From contig OX336348.1 in the NCBI GenBank assembly GCA_946902875.1, positions 18,253,741-18,317,740 on the forward strand: a DNA stretch of 64,000 nt, given 5' to 3'. The stretch comes from Nematopogon swammerdamellus (Eukaryota; Arthropoda; Insecta; Lepidoptera; Adelidae). Shown piece by piece: positions 30,316 through 41,700 of this stretch (the first letter of the stretch is position 1; every line of letters starts with the position of its first letter). Made by a program: the position numbers and the translations under genes. The notes beneath the pieces were generated by a model that saw nothing but the letters and a program-made list of their open reading frames with translations, searched no databases and had not been told where the DNA came from.

Positions 30316-30856
30316 GTTCTCGCGGTCTCAACATACAAGAAAGAAAACATCCTAGTTAATAATTTGCCCTATACTTGTAACCAAAATGTTTATTGACCTA
30401 CCTGCACTTTTATTATTACACTCATCAAGAATTTCCATCTCTAGGGCGTACCCTGGCAATATACCCATGCATAACTAACCACATAAACCTCAGGGATGCC
30501 TCCGTTACGGTAAATACAGTTCAGTTTCTGAAGTCTTTCTAATGGGCTATCGAATTATTTAATAATCTAATAAAGAAAAACAGCCGTGGAAAAAAACGAA
30601 AAAAAGAATAGGGGAAAAAATTGCCTAACCAGAATAAGCCTGTTGTCCACTTTCTTTATTGCGAATACCATTGCGAATTGCAATGGTATGATTTCTATTT
30701 TATACGTTAGTTTTATTCGTGTAGAATTTACGAGGGTAGGTAAGCACAATTGAAATAAAATGAACAAAGAACACTTACGTTTTCTACGTATGCCGAATAC
30801 TTAAGCGTGTCTCCAATCCTTTTGTGGGCATTAAGTTGCTAATCCCTCTTCTGAGA
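30316..30856 (-). other. 5' untranslated region of element 2
   Basis: Between the gag start and the 5' LTR. AT-rich, no coding frame. No TGG-type primer-binding site is visible right after the LTR (the sense strand reads tctcagaagaggg). Confidence 0.5.
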
Positions 30857-31215
30857 TGTAATCCGTACTAATTCAACACTCAGAAGCGAGGAGTTTGGAA
30901 GCAAAAACACCGTTATGAATTCTAAGATCAGATTTATTGCTATAATTACAGCAGTACAATTTAGATTTTTAGGTCAACCGCGATACAATGCAAGTGAATG
31001 TCACCGATGCCGAAAAACGAATGCCCGGCGTACTACTCGTTAAATTTACCCCTACCCAGTATGCTTGCTTGTGATTGGTCGGCGATAGCAGTCAATCTCG
31101 ACCAATCACAAGAAGTCAATACAAATACTTTTAATCATGCGACTTTATAGGAATTACTTTAATTAGTCAACAAATGTTATAAATAATTATAGATATAATT
31201 TAAATATTTATAACA
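30857..31215 (-). repeat. 5' LTR of element 2
   Basis: Same length as 25269-25627; differs by about a dozen substitutions by eye (for example cattatgc/cagtatgc, agatatag/agatataa). Promoter of the element on the minus strand. Confidence 0.9.
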
Positions 31216-31787
31216 ATATGTTATTTATTGCTGCTATGGAAGTATTGCGATCTCTCAATCGTCTCACTTTTGCACGTTATAGTGACGCAAGCCGGCATTT
31301 GTGTAATATTATTCGACGCTGAAGTATTACTTGTTTATTACTAGAATGCTGTTACCTCGTCCGTATTGTATGTGTATTTGACCTACCTACCTCTCGCGCG
31401 TGTACGAATTTTGTATTTTTTTTTTGTGTTATTTGTTTTTATTACTAACATTTGTTGTGCTCAAATGCCAATATGATTAAAAAAGGCAAAATTAATATGA
31501 CCATGACGTGTGAGCTAGCTTCACTAGTCATGTCACTTAATTACGTAGAATTATTATTACATGGTAGTACACATTACTTCTATGCCTGAAATACGAAATA
31601 ATTACAGTTCAGTTTAACACCTGGTGGCGGGAGCCTATCCGACATTTTTGTCGACGGTAACGATAGCTGTTAGGTCATAATAACCGTCAGCGGTGGCATT
31701 CTGTAAACAGACGAGTAGTAACTGCTCTCGCGCTAGCGGTCGATGGCAGATTGAGCGGACGGCCGCGGGCGAGGCACGTAGTATTTG
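31216..31787. other. Spacer, nothing recognised
   Basis: Mixed AT-rich and GC-richer sequence with a T/G-rich run near 31410-31440. No open frame or repeat identified, and no match to the missing part of the element-1 LTR. Confidence 0.45.
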
Positions 31788-32478
31788 AGGTGGGTCCACA
31801 TTTGTGACATGTCCGCGTAACAAGACGCATGACCTAACGACAGTACTTGCTACGCTTAATGTGGACGGGCTATACTCGAGTCGTGACATTCTGCTAGGAC
31901 AAAATACCGTGACACCTCTATTCAATCATTGTAGTTGTGATCACTATACATGCAAAACTAAACATGCGCGAGCGCAAACCACATCAAACTGAGTGGCGAT
32001 GGCGCGGGGGGGGGGGGGGCGATTTGGCTGACTGGCGGGCAGGGTGCGGGGCGGAATTGACTCGCCGCGACGCGATCCACCAATACCCCGTGACCGTAGC
32101 TTTGATAACTCGTGACATACACGCGTGACTGTGCGCGTGACAAAAACGCAAGTGTGGACGCGCCATGTCACGCTGATAATGGCGGGCATCCTTTGAAAAG
32201 ACCGCGTTCGATCGGATCGGCTCGTGACACGTGTCATTTGTGCGGGACAGTACACAGTACATCGCCCACACTAGCAAGTGTCACGGCGTACAATGTCCGC
32301 CCCAATTCGCCGTTTGTTCTGTCGCTGCCGATGTCCTGCCGCGCGATCGGGATGGATCGCACGGGGACAGTGCGTCGTCGTGACATTGTCCGCGTGACAA
32401 ATATCGTCCACACTTACCGTACTGACACGCGTGGCTGACACGGTCACGGAGTCATGTCACGATAATGTGGACCCACCT
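31788..32478. mobile_element. 691-bp element with inverted ends and many GTGAC words
   Basis: The ends aggtgggtccacatt (31788-31802) and aatgtggacccacct (32464-32478) are perfect complements; pairing extends inward through gtgacatg/catgtcac with one or two mismatches. The interior is GC-rich and carries more than a dozen copies of gtgac or gtcac, several in the phrase gtccgcgtgac. No transposase frame. A GC homopolymer of about 14 G occurs at 32008-32021. I read a non-autonomous DNA transposon of unknown superfamily. Confidence 0.75.
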
Positions 32479-33243
32479 GACGCAGTTTTGGTGGGCCACG
32501 AATCGGACTGCCGCCGAGCCGACTGACTTGCTGAATCTTAAGATTGCGATAAACAAATATTGCGCTTCAGTTTTTCGTTAAGCGTGGTGGATTCGGCCGC
32601 GTATCGAAGCAACTCTTGAGTATCTTTGGCCTCCCTGTATCTTTGTTGTGGATAGAGCTAAAACCCTGAAATTTCAGTTGCCAAGAGTATTAAGTATTCT
32701 GTGACCGTACGTACATATTTAGGTATATATGTTATGGAACAAGTGATTAATGAGGGCATTATATATATAATGCCCGGGCATTATGAATAATGACAAGTCA
32801 AATCGGGCCAAGTGATTAATTATTACTTAAACTTAATTATTTATCATAGTGTCTTGTCATTATGAATACTGCTACGCTATCGTCGGGAAATTTGATAATT
32901 TAGGTACATTCGGCAAGGCGCGGGCACGGGGATAGACCATGTCTATGTTTATTGGACCTAGATCGTAGGTATGAGGTTGGCAGGAAAGTGGTATGGCTGA
33001 ATGTTTTGGTGGTTTAAAAAAAAAACCAGGGTTAATCAATGCTTAAACCTTGTAAAATACAAAAATTCCGCGAGTTAGGAGCACGACTGCGCGCCATACC
33101 GGGCGCGCCCGGATAGGCAAATTTGACAGACTGGAAAGAAATTTGAAATCAATTATTGTATATGGGTGTTGTTAGTTTTTTTTATGGCATTTAATGACAT
33201 GGATGAATTCAATTTATAATATGTATTATTATTATCAGTGACA
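32479..33243. other. Spacer with a perfect 22-bp palindrome
   Basis: Mostly AT-rich. gggcattatatatataatgccc at 32754-32775 is a perfect palindrome, followed at once by a partial repeat (gggcattatgaataatg). Otherwise nothing recognised. Confidence 0.5.
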
Positions 33244-33966
33244 ATATCGATTTTGAAAGCAATCGGCCCAATAACTAAAAAGTTCAAAATGGCGGCCACT
33301 TTTTTTAAATTTTGACAACGGATTCGTATTCAGAGCCCACACAGACACCTAGATATCGATTTTGAAAGCAATCGGTCCAGTACCTAAAAAGTTCAAAATG
33401 GCGGCCACTTTTTTTAAATTTTGACTACAGATTCGTATTCAGAGCCCACACATACACCCAGATATCGATTTTGAAAGCAATCGGTCCAGTAACTAAAAAG
33501 ATCAAAATGGCGGTCACTTTTTTAAATTTTGACAACTGATTCGTATTCAGAGCCTACACAGACACCCAGATATCGATTTTGAAAGCAATCGGCCCAGTAA
33601 CTAAAAAGTTCAAAATGGCGGCCACTTTTTTTAAATTTTGTCTACAGATTCGTATTCAGAGCCCACACATACACCCAGATATCGATTTTGAAAGCAATCG
33701 GTCCAGTAACTAAAAAGATCAAAATGGCGGTCACTTTTTTAAATTTTGACAACTGATTCGTATTCAGAGCCTACACAGACACCCAGATATCGATTTTGAA
33801 AGCAATCGGTCCAGTAACTAAAAAGTTCAAAATGGCGGCCACTTCTTTTTTATTTTTACTACCTACAGATTCGTATTCAGAGCCCACACATACACCCAGA
33901 TATCGATTTTGAAAGCAATCGGTCCAGTAACTAAAAAGTTCAAAATATCGGCCACTTTTTTAAATC
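33244..33966. repeat. Tandem array of about 108-bp units, near seven copies
   Basis: atatcgattttgaaagcaat recurs at about 33244, 33353, 33461, 33569, 33679, 33787 and 33899. Each unit also has ctaaaaagttcaaaatggcg and gattcgtattcagagcc. Alternating units share variants (gatcaaaatggcggtc), which suggests a two-unit higher-order pattern. No open frame. Confidence 0.95.
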
Positions 33967-34550
33967 GCGAAATTAAAACACCATGAATATTATTAAACCG
34001 GAAAAAAATATTGTCCTAAGAAAGTCTCCAATCTTTACTCTGTTCCTCGAAGTTTAAGTAAATAAGCCCTACTTATTCCTATCACTGATTATTAGTACAA
34101 CACTTCAAAAATATTAAAACAACAGTCTGGTTTAATTTTTGAATATTTTTTTTTTGTATTCAAACGATAATATTCGTTCAGTAAAAATTATTTGAAATAA
34201 TATCACAAATAACAATTTCAAAATTCACAAATATACCGCACCATCATCGTCCATCAGACTGGCATTCGTAGTGATCACGTCAAGTTGCCGTCAAGCAAGG
34301 CTTCCTATTGGTCGAACGGTCGGCTCTTACTACCAGATACCCGAGCCAAGCCAGCGATAACAAACCTGTCGCTCGCCTTGTTCGCTCTCTCTCTCTCCAT
34401 ATCGCGGGGCGCGATATGGGTAACGGAGATAGACAAGTCACGTCATAAAAGATTAAATTGCGATTTCGATTTTCGTAGTAGTAGGGATTTTTGGCTAGCC
34501 GTGCTCCGATACAAACGCAGTAGCGCTGCGTCTCCCGTCTGTATCCTCCT
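33967..34550. other. Spacer preceding the GC-rich array
   Basis: AT-rich to about 34250, then GC-richer with a (CT)n run at 34384-34400 followed by an inverted phrase atatcgcggggcgcgatat (34399-34417). CT runs and CCAAT-like attgg at 34308 are common in insect promoters. This is weak evidence for a promoter region reading rightward. Confidence 0.35.
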
Positions 34551-35272
34551 TGTTCCCGTATATAGCAGCGGAGAGTCCGCGAGTTCACCAGGAGCGACTT
34601 GACGCATCTTCCTGTCTCGTACGCCGCTACTGCGACACTGACTAGCGGACCGAGACCCCGCCCCGCCCGGGCTGGCTCCGCGGTAGCGAGCGCCTGGCTC
34701 GCCTGCCGTTGCAGAAATCCCTTTGTGCTTCGTGCACTCATCAGTTGACGCCGCGGGGTCCGCAGTTCGACGTTCCCGCATATAGCAGCGGGGAGTCCGC
34801 GAGTTCACCATGAGCGACTTGACGCATCTTCCTGTCTCGTACGCCGGTACTGCGACACTGACTAGCGGACCGAGACCCCGCCCCGCCCGGGCTGGCTCCG
34901 CGGCAGCGAGCGCCTGGCTCGCCTGCCGTTGCAGAAATCCCTTTGTGCTTCGTGCACTCATCAGTTGACGCCGCGGGGTCCGCAGTTCGACGTTCCCGCA
35001 TATAGCAGCGGGGAGTCCGCGAGTTCACCAGGAGCGACTTGACGCATCTTCCTGTCTCGTACGCCGGTACTGCGACACTGACTAGCGGACCGAGACCCCG
35101 CCCCGGGCGGGCTGTCTCCGCGGCAGCGAGCGCCTGGCTCGCCTGCTGTTGCAGAAATCCCTTTGTGCTTCGTGCACTCATCAGTTGACGCCGCGGGGTC
35201 CGCAGTTCGACGTTCCCGCATATAGCAGCGGGGAGTCCGCGAGTTCACGAGGAGCGACTTGACGCATCTTCA
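34551..35272. repeat. GC-rich 220-bp tandem repeat (about 3.3 copies)
   Basis: tcagttgacgccgcggggtc occurs at exactly 34741, 34961 and 35181 (period 220). Units share tatagcagcgg, gagtccgcgagttcacc, gtctcgtacgccg and gcagaaatccctttgtgctt. Copies differ at only a few bases, so duplication is recent or homogenised. Long minus-strand open frames exist in it, but 220 is not a multiple of 3 and they are by-products. Each unit holds the insect initiator word TCAGTT and a TATA-like catatagc. Confidence 0.95.
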
Positions 35273-35983
35273 CCGGTAGGTAACTTATCGTATCATCTTG
35301 TGGTTGTACTATGTGTGCTGATTTTCTTTTGGGACTGTTGTATGTTATTGTTATGAATTAATAATAAGTAGGTACCACAGTAAATATATAGCTATAGGTA
35401 TATTTACTGTGTAATAAGTGCACACCACACCACACGCCGTATCCCTATAATCGGGGTAAGCAGAGTAATCGGTGTTGCGCTGCTCTGGTAAATTGCAGCC
35501 ACCACGTTTAGCAAAGTATTCGGACAAGATAACTATCAGGCACCAAGAAAGGCACGAAGGCCTACCTGCTGAATGACTCGGTGGAAAGACCGCGCCAAGG
35601 CGAGAGGTGACTAGCCTATCGCCCTTATGCACGGCATCTTGTCCTTATCCCTTAGTCACCTTTTACGACATGCACGGGGAAAGATGCAGTGGGACTATTC
35701 TTATTAAGTACCGAACCGACCCCACACAGAAGTGAATTACTTAAATCGTTTTATTTAGACCAATATTTGGTTTTATTATTATTATGCTATATATATATAA
35801 TATTTTGTACGTACATAATAAATAAAAAAAAACCGTCTTTTATATAATATTTCGAATTGTATTAGTCGTCGTAAGATAACTAAATTTTAAAATATATATA
35901 TATACATACAAGTTTAATGTGTCAAATACTTGTCAAGTGATGATGACGAACGATAGATGGTGTTCGAATTTTGTTATGGTAGG
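35273..35983. other. Spacer with a dispersed-repeat fragment
   Basis: gtaggtaact at 35275 directly follows the last repeat unit and resembles a 5' splice site. About 35400-35740 contains accttttacgacatgcacgg and similar, wording I associate with 5' regions of lepidopteran non-LTR elements, but I cannot name a family. The rest is AT-rich with (AT)n runs near 35790 and 35900. Confidence 0.4.
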
Positions 35984-36995
35984 TATACAGGATGTTCGGC
36001 ACATCGACCGACAAATTTTGAAGTGAAAACTTCTTTAGCGGCGCTTGGCACTTTTTTAGGTGGGTAAAAAATTTTAGACTCGCGACAGATCTCGAAAAGC
36101 GACAGATTTATTTTTATTATTTAAAATTCAACCTTAAGTCATTGCATTAAGGGTTAAGTTACGACGGCTCGGGATCACTCTCAGTGACAGTAACGCCGAA
36201 AGCGAATCAAGGGAATCCGATATTCGTTTGGTCGTTTATGTGATTTCTTGGCTCAACGACTATTCTAGTACGACGTTCGATCTATAAAATAGATGTCGAT
36301 GGTTCTCCCCACATTTCTCGTACTCACACGGGCGAGTGAGTGAACGCCGGTAGACCTACAGAATAGAACGACAACACGGGCACTTTGTAACAGGGCCACT
36401 TACTTATCGGTGGTCGCTTCCCGTACTGAGAGCGTTTTCCGGAGCATTTTTAAATTTAGAACATGTACCGGTCGCGCGGGCACTTTGTTCAATTCTCCAA
36501 TATTAATGTTTAGACTTTTGCAAATTATCTCTAATTTTGATCACATAGTGAATGATTTGTATAAAAAATGTGGTAGACCTTTGGAAAGGGCGTAAACTAG
36601 CAAACTTTTTAAAAGAAAACGACGCTCTTAATTGGTGTTGTTTTTTTTTTTAAATGAATTAAGAAATTAAGATTCTGTCATCTTTTTACTCGTTCTCGGG
36701 ACTTTGGGAGGTCATAAGTCCTTTTCATGGTATTAACTTCATCAAATAATGTTTTTTCTAAAACAAGGATACATCGTAAAATTCAATAAATTTTATTTCG
36801 TGCTGATACAAACATGAACAAAAAAGTTACAAGGGTTTAAAGCTGGGATTTTGGTAATTTTCAAAAATAAAGAAAAAAATCGTATTTCGTTACCACGTGA
36901 CACCTGACAAAAGGTATGTTGGGTCAAAACGTTGCAAATTACCCCACTTACCTACAAAGAAAATTTGTCGGTCGATGTGACGAACACCCTGTATA
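35984..36995. mobile_element. 1.0-kb DNA transposon remnant with about 36-bp inverted ends
   Basis: Left end tatacaggatgttcggcaca and right end tgtgacgaacaccctgtata are complements with two or three mismatches, and the match continues through tcgaccgacaaatttt. The outermost TA/TATA may be the target duplication. The interior has no transposase-length frame. Non-autonomous; superfamily not resolved. Confidence 0.75.
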
Positions 36996-37004
36996 ATAAG
37001 AACT

Positions 37005-37238
37005 ATTAACGAGGAAAGGAAAAATATCGAACCAAATTCCACCATTTTTTATTGCAGACAATTTGACATAAAAATACACGGATTAAAGATTAAATTATTT
37101 TTTTATAAAGCGTCGTCGCCGACATCGCCCCCCTGGTGATCCATCACAGTAATGGAAAGAGGTGGCGACACCTGCATTCAACATCCACCGGTCATGGGTC
37201 GACTGGAAGACGAAACAACTTCTTTACTGGTCGGCGCA
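37005..37238 (-). repeat. 3' LTR of the Bel/Pao element, including the end of integrase
   Basis: Matches 48966-49199 almost base for base. On the minus strand it starts TGCGCCGACC and ends CTCGTTAAT. The last codons of the integrase frame (stop at 37192-37194) lie inside the LTR, so the coding region runs into it. A TTTATAAAAAAAT phrase on the sense strand (about 37100-37112) is a candidate TATA box and AATAAAAAATG (about 37045) a candidate polyadenylation signal. Confidence 0.8.
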
Positions 37239-38642
37239 ATATTCCTCTACTTGTGGCGACATCGACCACTCTCACGACTCCATCCTTGCCCGGGAATAAC
37301 ACTGTTACTCGACCCCGTGGCCACGTTCCTCGTGGTAGCTGGCCGTCCATTATGATCACAAGGTCTCCGATGTTAATATTCGGTGTTGCTTGGCCAATAT
37401 TACGTCGCGGCAAAATAGTTGGCAAATATTCCTTCAACTGATCAACTGAATGATTCCTTGAAATGATCGGCCAGGCGAAGTGCTTTCTTATAATCACATC
37501 TTCGTGCCCGGTCTCCATCGTTAAGTTGTATCGGCAAGGCAGCTGTGGACGAGGTACCCAAAATAAAATAAAATGGAGTTAAAGCTCGCGGATCTTCTGG
37601 GTCAACAGACACATGTGTCAAGGGCCTGGAGTTCACTATGGCTTCGGCTTCAAGCAAGAGAGTGATCAAAACTTCTTCTGTAGGGGCTCTTTCATGTAGC
37701 GTCGTCAGTAATACGGTTTTCACACTCCGCACAAGCCTTTCCCACGAACCTCCCATAAAGGGAGCTGCTGGTGGAATGAAGCTGCACTGTATGCCCTTGT
37801 TAGAGGCATATTCCGTCACCGCTTGACCATACAGTTCCGCCAACTGTCTTTTCTCTACAACAAAACAAGTGGCATTGTCCGAAAGCATCTTAGAGGGAGT
37901 TCCTCTCCGCGCAATGAAGCGTCGTAGACACATTATTGCTGAGTCAGTATATAAGCTGTGTACCACATCAAGGTGTATGGCTCTGGTTGTCATACATGTG
38001 TACAACGCTACCCATCTCTTCACTCGTCTTCGAAACATCGTGACTTCAACGGGGCCGAAGTAGTCAATGCCGGTGTACGTAAATACTCGACGATGATGCG
38101 CCAGACGATCGATGGGAAGATCTCCGGTTGGAGGATTTAGAGGAGCTGCTCGGCGTATCTTACAAAGCTGACAGTTTCTGGCCACAGTTTTAACTGTGTC
38201 ACGAAGCCGAATGATCCAAAATCTTTGTCGAATTTCATTTATCACTGTTTCGTTGTTCGCATGAGCGAAATCCTTGTGCATTTGGTTAACTAATAGCCGA
38301 GTCGCTGCATGTTTGCCGTCCAGTAATATAGGGTTTTTCGTGTTATTGTCTATACCTCTTGCGGCTCTGATGCGCCCTGACAAGCGGAGAATTCCGTCAT
38401 TATCTATCATGAGAGACAGGTTTGCCAGTCGACTCTTTTTGACTGGTTGAGCGTTTCGAACATAGGCGATTTCTTCACCAAAGCTATCTGCTTGACTACA
38501 GCGTAGGATTTGTATCTCGGCTGAATTTAAATCTTCAGCCGTTAGTGGAATTGTTAGGGGAATGCAGGTGGTTTTGAAATAACGGTGATCTCTTGCATCT
38601 TCTACAGGCTTGAATGAAGTGGACATCTTGGAAGGCCCTCCT
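37192..38642 (-). pseudogene. Bel/Pao integrase
   Basis: Minus strand from the LINE insertion point at 38642. Zinc-binding and core regions: HKDFAHANNETVI..., CQLCKIRRAAPLNPP, YTGIDYFGPVEV (Asp), MLSDNATCFV (Asp), PFMGGSWERLVRS (Glu). These are the Bel/Pao integrase signatures. The frame ends at a stop near 37442 and the C-terminal part (GDLVIIMDGQLPRGTWPRGRV, ATSRGILRRPVKKL) is in another frame to 37192. The core itself is uninterrupted. Confidence 0.85.
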
Positions 38643-38741
38643 TGCATAGGAGCTTTTTTTTTTTTTATTTAATTTATTTTTAGGGCTTTTAACAAAGCAA
38701 TTCGTCAATATCAGCCCCATGGTACCTTTCCTCTCGATTCC

Positions 38742-41700
38742 TCAGGGCTCAGAGTCCCTAAGGGATAGAGAACGTTTAACAAACTCCAATACACATGTTA
38801 AATCCTTCCCACTTGGGCACGCCAACAGTCTATGAATACAAAAAAACAAATTAAGTCTGTCCACCCTGAGTGAAACCTGCAATTTCCTTCGTAATTCTTC
38901 ATTCTGACCACACTCCATCAACACATGGTATATATCATCCTCCTTATTGCACCAATCACAATTTGGTGACTCTTTCTTTTTCATCAGAAATTTAAATTTA
39001 TTTAATGGCATGTGGCCAGAACGAAGTCTTAGAGCTAAAACTATTTTAGGCCTCTGGAAATTGCACGTCTGAAACCAGGGAACATGTGGAGGTTCCGATT
39101 GCCAGGTTTTGTACCATATACCACTCTGTAAAGAACGGCTGTCAAAATGTTCTTTCCATAGATTTTGGCAGAATGTTTTTACATCTGACAATCGATCCAT
39201 ACAGAATGGTTTACACATTATAGTGGGGCATACACTGTAAATAGCTTCTTTCGCCAATTTATCTGCTATTTCGTTTCCCCTTAACCCAATGTGAGAGGGG
39301 ATCCACTGTAATACAACCGATCTGTTTTCGGCAGTTGCATTACAGAAATCTTTTATTATATCATAAGCTATAGCTCTTCCCTTAGCCCCACTCGTGCAGC
39401 CCACCAAATGTTGCAAAGCGCTTCTGGAGTCTGTAAGTAGAACAATTTCTTTTGCATCAGTTGATAAGCCCCATGAAAGGGCTTCTGATATGGCGATGAG
39501 CTCAGCGGTCATGATTGGTACTTCTTCTTTAATACTGAACTTCATACCGATATTGTTCTGTGGGTCCCAAAAGGCCGCGCCTATGCCATCTACTTCTTTA
39601 GACCCATCGGTGTATAATTTGAAATGGTTTTTATACATCGATTCCAACATGATTTCAGTTTTAGTGAGAAGTTCATGAACCATGGTTTTATTTTTTGGGC
39701 CCTGTACATCGTTTACAGTGGTTTTTACACATTCCCGTATAGGAATCTTAGAGACCCAGGTATCTAAAGAATACATTTTAAGAAGTGAGCTATTTTCTAC
39801 ATTATAATTTTTCATCCGTTCATGACATTTAACAAGAATAGGGCATTTTCTGTTTTGCCAGTATCTATCTGCTATTAATGGTACAAGCTCGTGTAAAAGT
39901 TTAACAAGTGGATTATTGGTGCGAGATATGCATCGTAGATAATGCTTAGAAGCTAAATAATGTCTGCGTACAGATAATGGTGGAATGCATAACTCGCTTT
40001 CCATTACATGTATTGGGGTTGTCTTAATATATCCTCCACAAATCCTCAAAGCTCTGTTTTGAAGAATATTTAATTTTTGAATATGAGACTGAGCACAATT
40101 ATCGTATAAAAATGAGCCATAATCTATTCGGCTGCGGACTAGAGCTATGTATAGACGTCTCATGTGTGTTTGATGAACCCCCCATGATGAACTTGCTAGA
40201 ACTTTTAGAACATCTAAATATTTGGTAGCCTTTATGCAGGTTTCGGTTACATGTTTTCTCCATTTAATGGCTGGGTCTAGCCACATGCCTAAAAATTTAA
40301 TTACTGACACTTTTTCTATAGGAATTCCATTTACACTCAAGTCAATAATAGATTTTCTGTGACCTCTAGCAAAAACACACACTTTAGTTTTGGCTGGTGA
40401 GATCTCCAAACCGATTTCTAAAAGACATGCTACTAGTGTCAATAAAGATTGTTTTATATAAATGGTAGCTATCGTCAATTTCGGAACAGTAACATAGAAT
40501 GCAAAGTCATCTGCATACTGTAAAGCTGAGACATTAGTAACTTTTCGGCATATTTCTATCGTAATAATATTGAACAATAGTGGAGATAAAGGATCCCCCT
40601 GTGCAAGACCTTTATTGCAACATCTGGAAATTACTTTATCATCCATCATAATTTGTAAATACCTTTCCCTGAGAAAATTCCAAATATATTGACATATATA
40701 TTTTCCAACACTCATTTTAATGAGATAAGAAATGAGTGCCGGTACATTTACATTATTATAGGCATTATCAATATCAATAAAGCAGGCTAGAGTCGGTTCA
40801 TTGGATGACTGACCAATCTGAATGCTTGTGACCAGTCTAGAAACACTATCCAAGCACGACTGTCCACGTCGAAATCCTACTGTTGAATCAGATAAATATT
40901 TATTTCGTTCTACGTACCATTCAAGTCTTCTAGTTATAATCAGATTAAACATTTTGCATAGACATGATATAAGAGATATAGGTCTCAAGGATGACACTAA
41001 GGATGGATCTCTACCTGGCTTAGGAATGGCAATAATTCTAATATGTCTCCATTGCATGGGTACTTCACCAGATTGAAATATTCTATTGTACATTTTAATT
41101 AAGATTGTTTTACCTGTTAGAGGAAGATTTTTCAACATTGAATAAGTAATATTGTCTGACCCAGGTGCAGTATCTTTAGATTTAAGAACATTCTCCAACT
41201 CTGCCACAGTGAAGTCTGAATCCAGAAGTCCGAGTGTCGAGTCGAAACGTATTGGCCGGTCAGCGACAGTGTCCGGAGCGAGACTACAGAGCAGAGCTTC
41301 CGCTTTCTCTTCATCGATGTGTAGATTGTTGGTTCTGATTCCTTTTAACCATTTCATTTTCCGCCACATTTCAGAAGAAGAGGTTTGGCTATCCACACTG
41401 TCACAGAAATCAGTCCAGCCTTTAGTCTTGGCTGCACGAACTTCTTTTCGTGCTTTTGCTACTGCTTGTTGATATTTGTTGTAATTTTCAGGTATAGGGT
41501 TACGTCTAAGTTGAGAAAGTGCAAGTCTTCTTTCAGCGATACTTTTGGAAATAGAGCTGTTCCACCACGGTTTAGGCCGGAATCGTGATTGTGGATTTTG
41601 GTTTGTTTTTATCCAGGGTATACACTCGTCTGCCGCATCATTGATTTTAGAAAGTAGAAGATTATATGCTTCATGTATGTCTTCAGATAAAATTAGATTA

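Larger units (their letters stand above)
25269..31215 (-). mobile_element. LTR retrotransposon 2 (minus strand, internally deleted)
   Basis: Two 359-bp LTRs (25269-25627 and 30857-31215) with about a dozen differences bound gag, a zinc-knuckle/protease segment, a fused RT/RNase H remnant and an integrase in the order of Ty3/gypsy elements. Most of the reverse transcriptase is deleted. The 3' region (left) is filled with hairpin repeats. No convincing target duplication: the left flank ends atgtt and the right flank reads atatgtt. Confidence 0.85.

Noticed and set aside
34280..35248. Overlapping 95-172-residue proteins in the GC-rich array
   Set aside because: The 220-bp period shifts frame each unit and open frames arise from high GC; no family pattern.
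36410..36595. 61-residue frame as a transposase in the TIR element
   Set aside because: Too short, no DDE/D motif; the element is non-autonomous.
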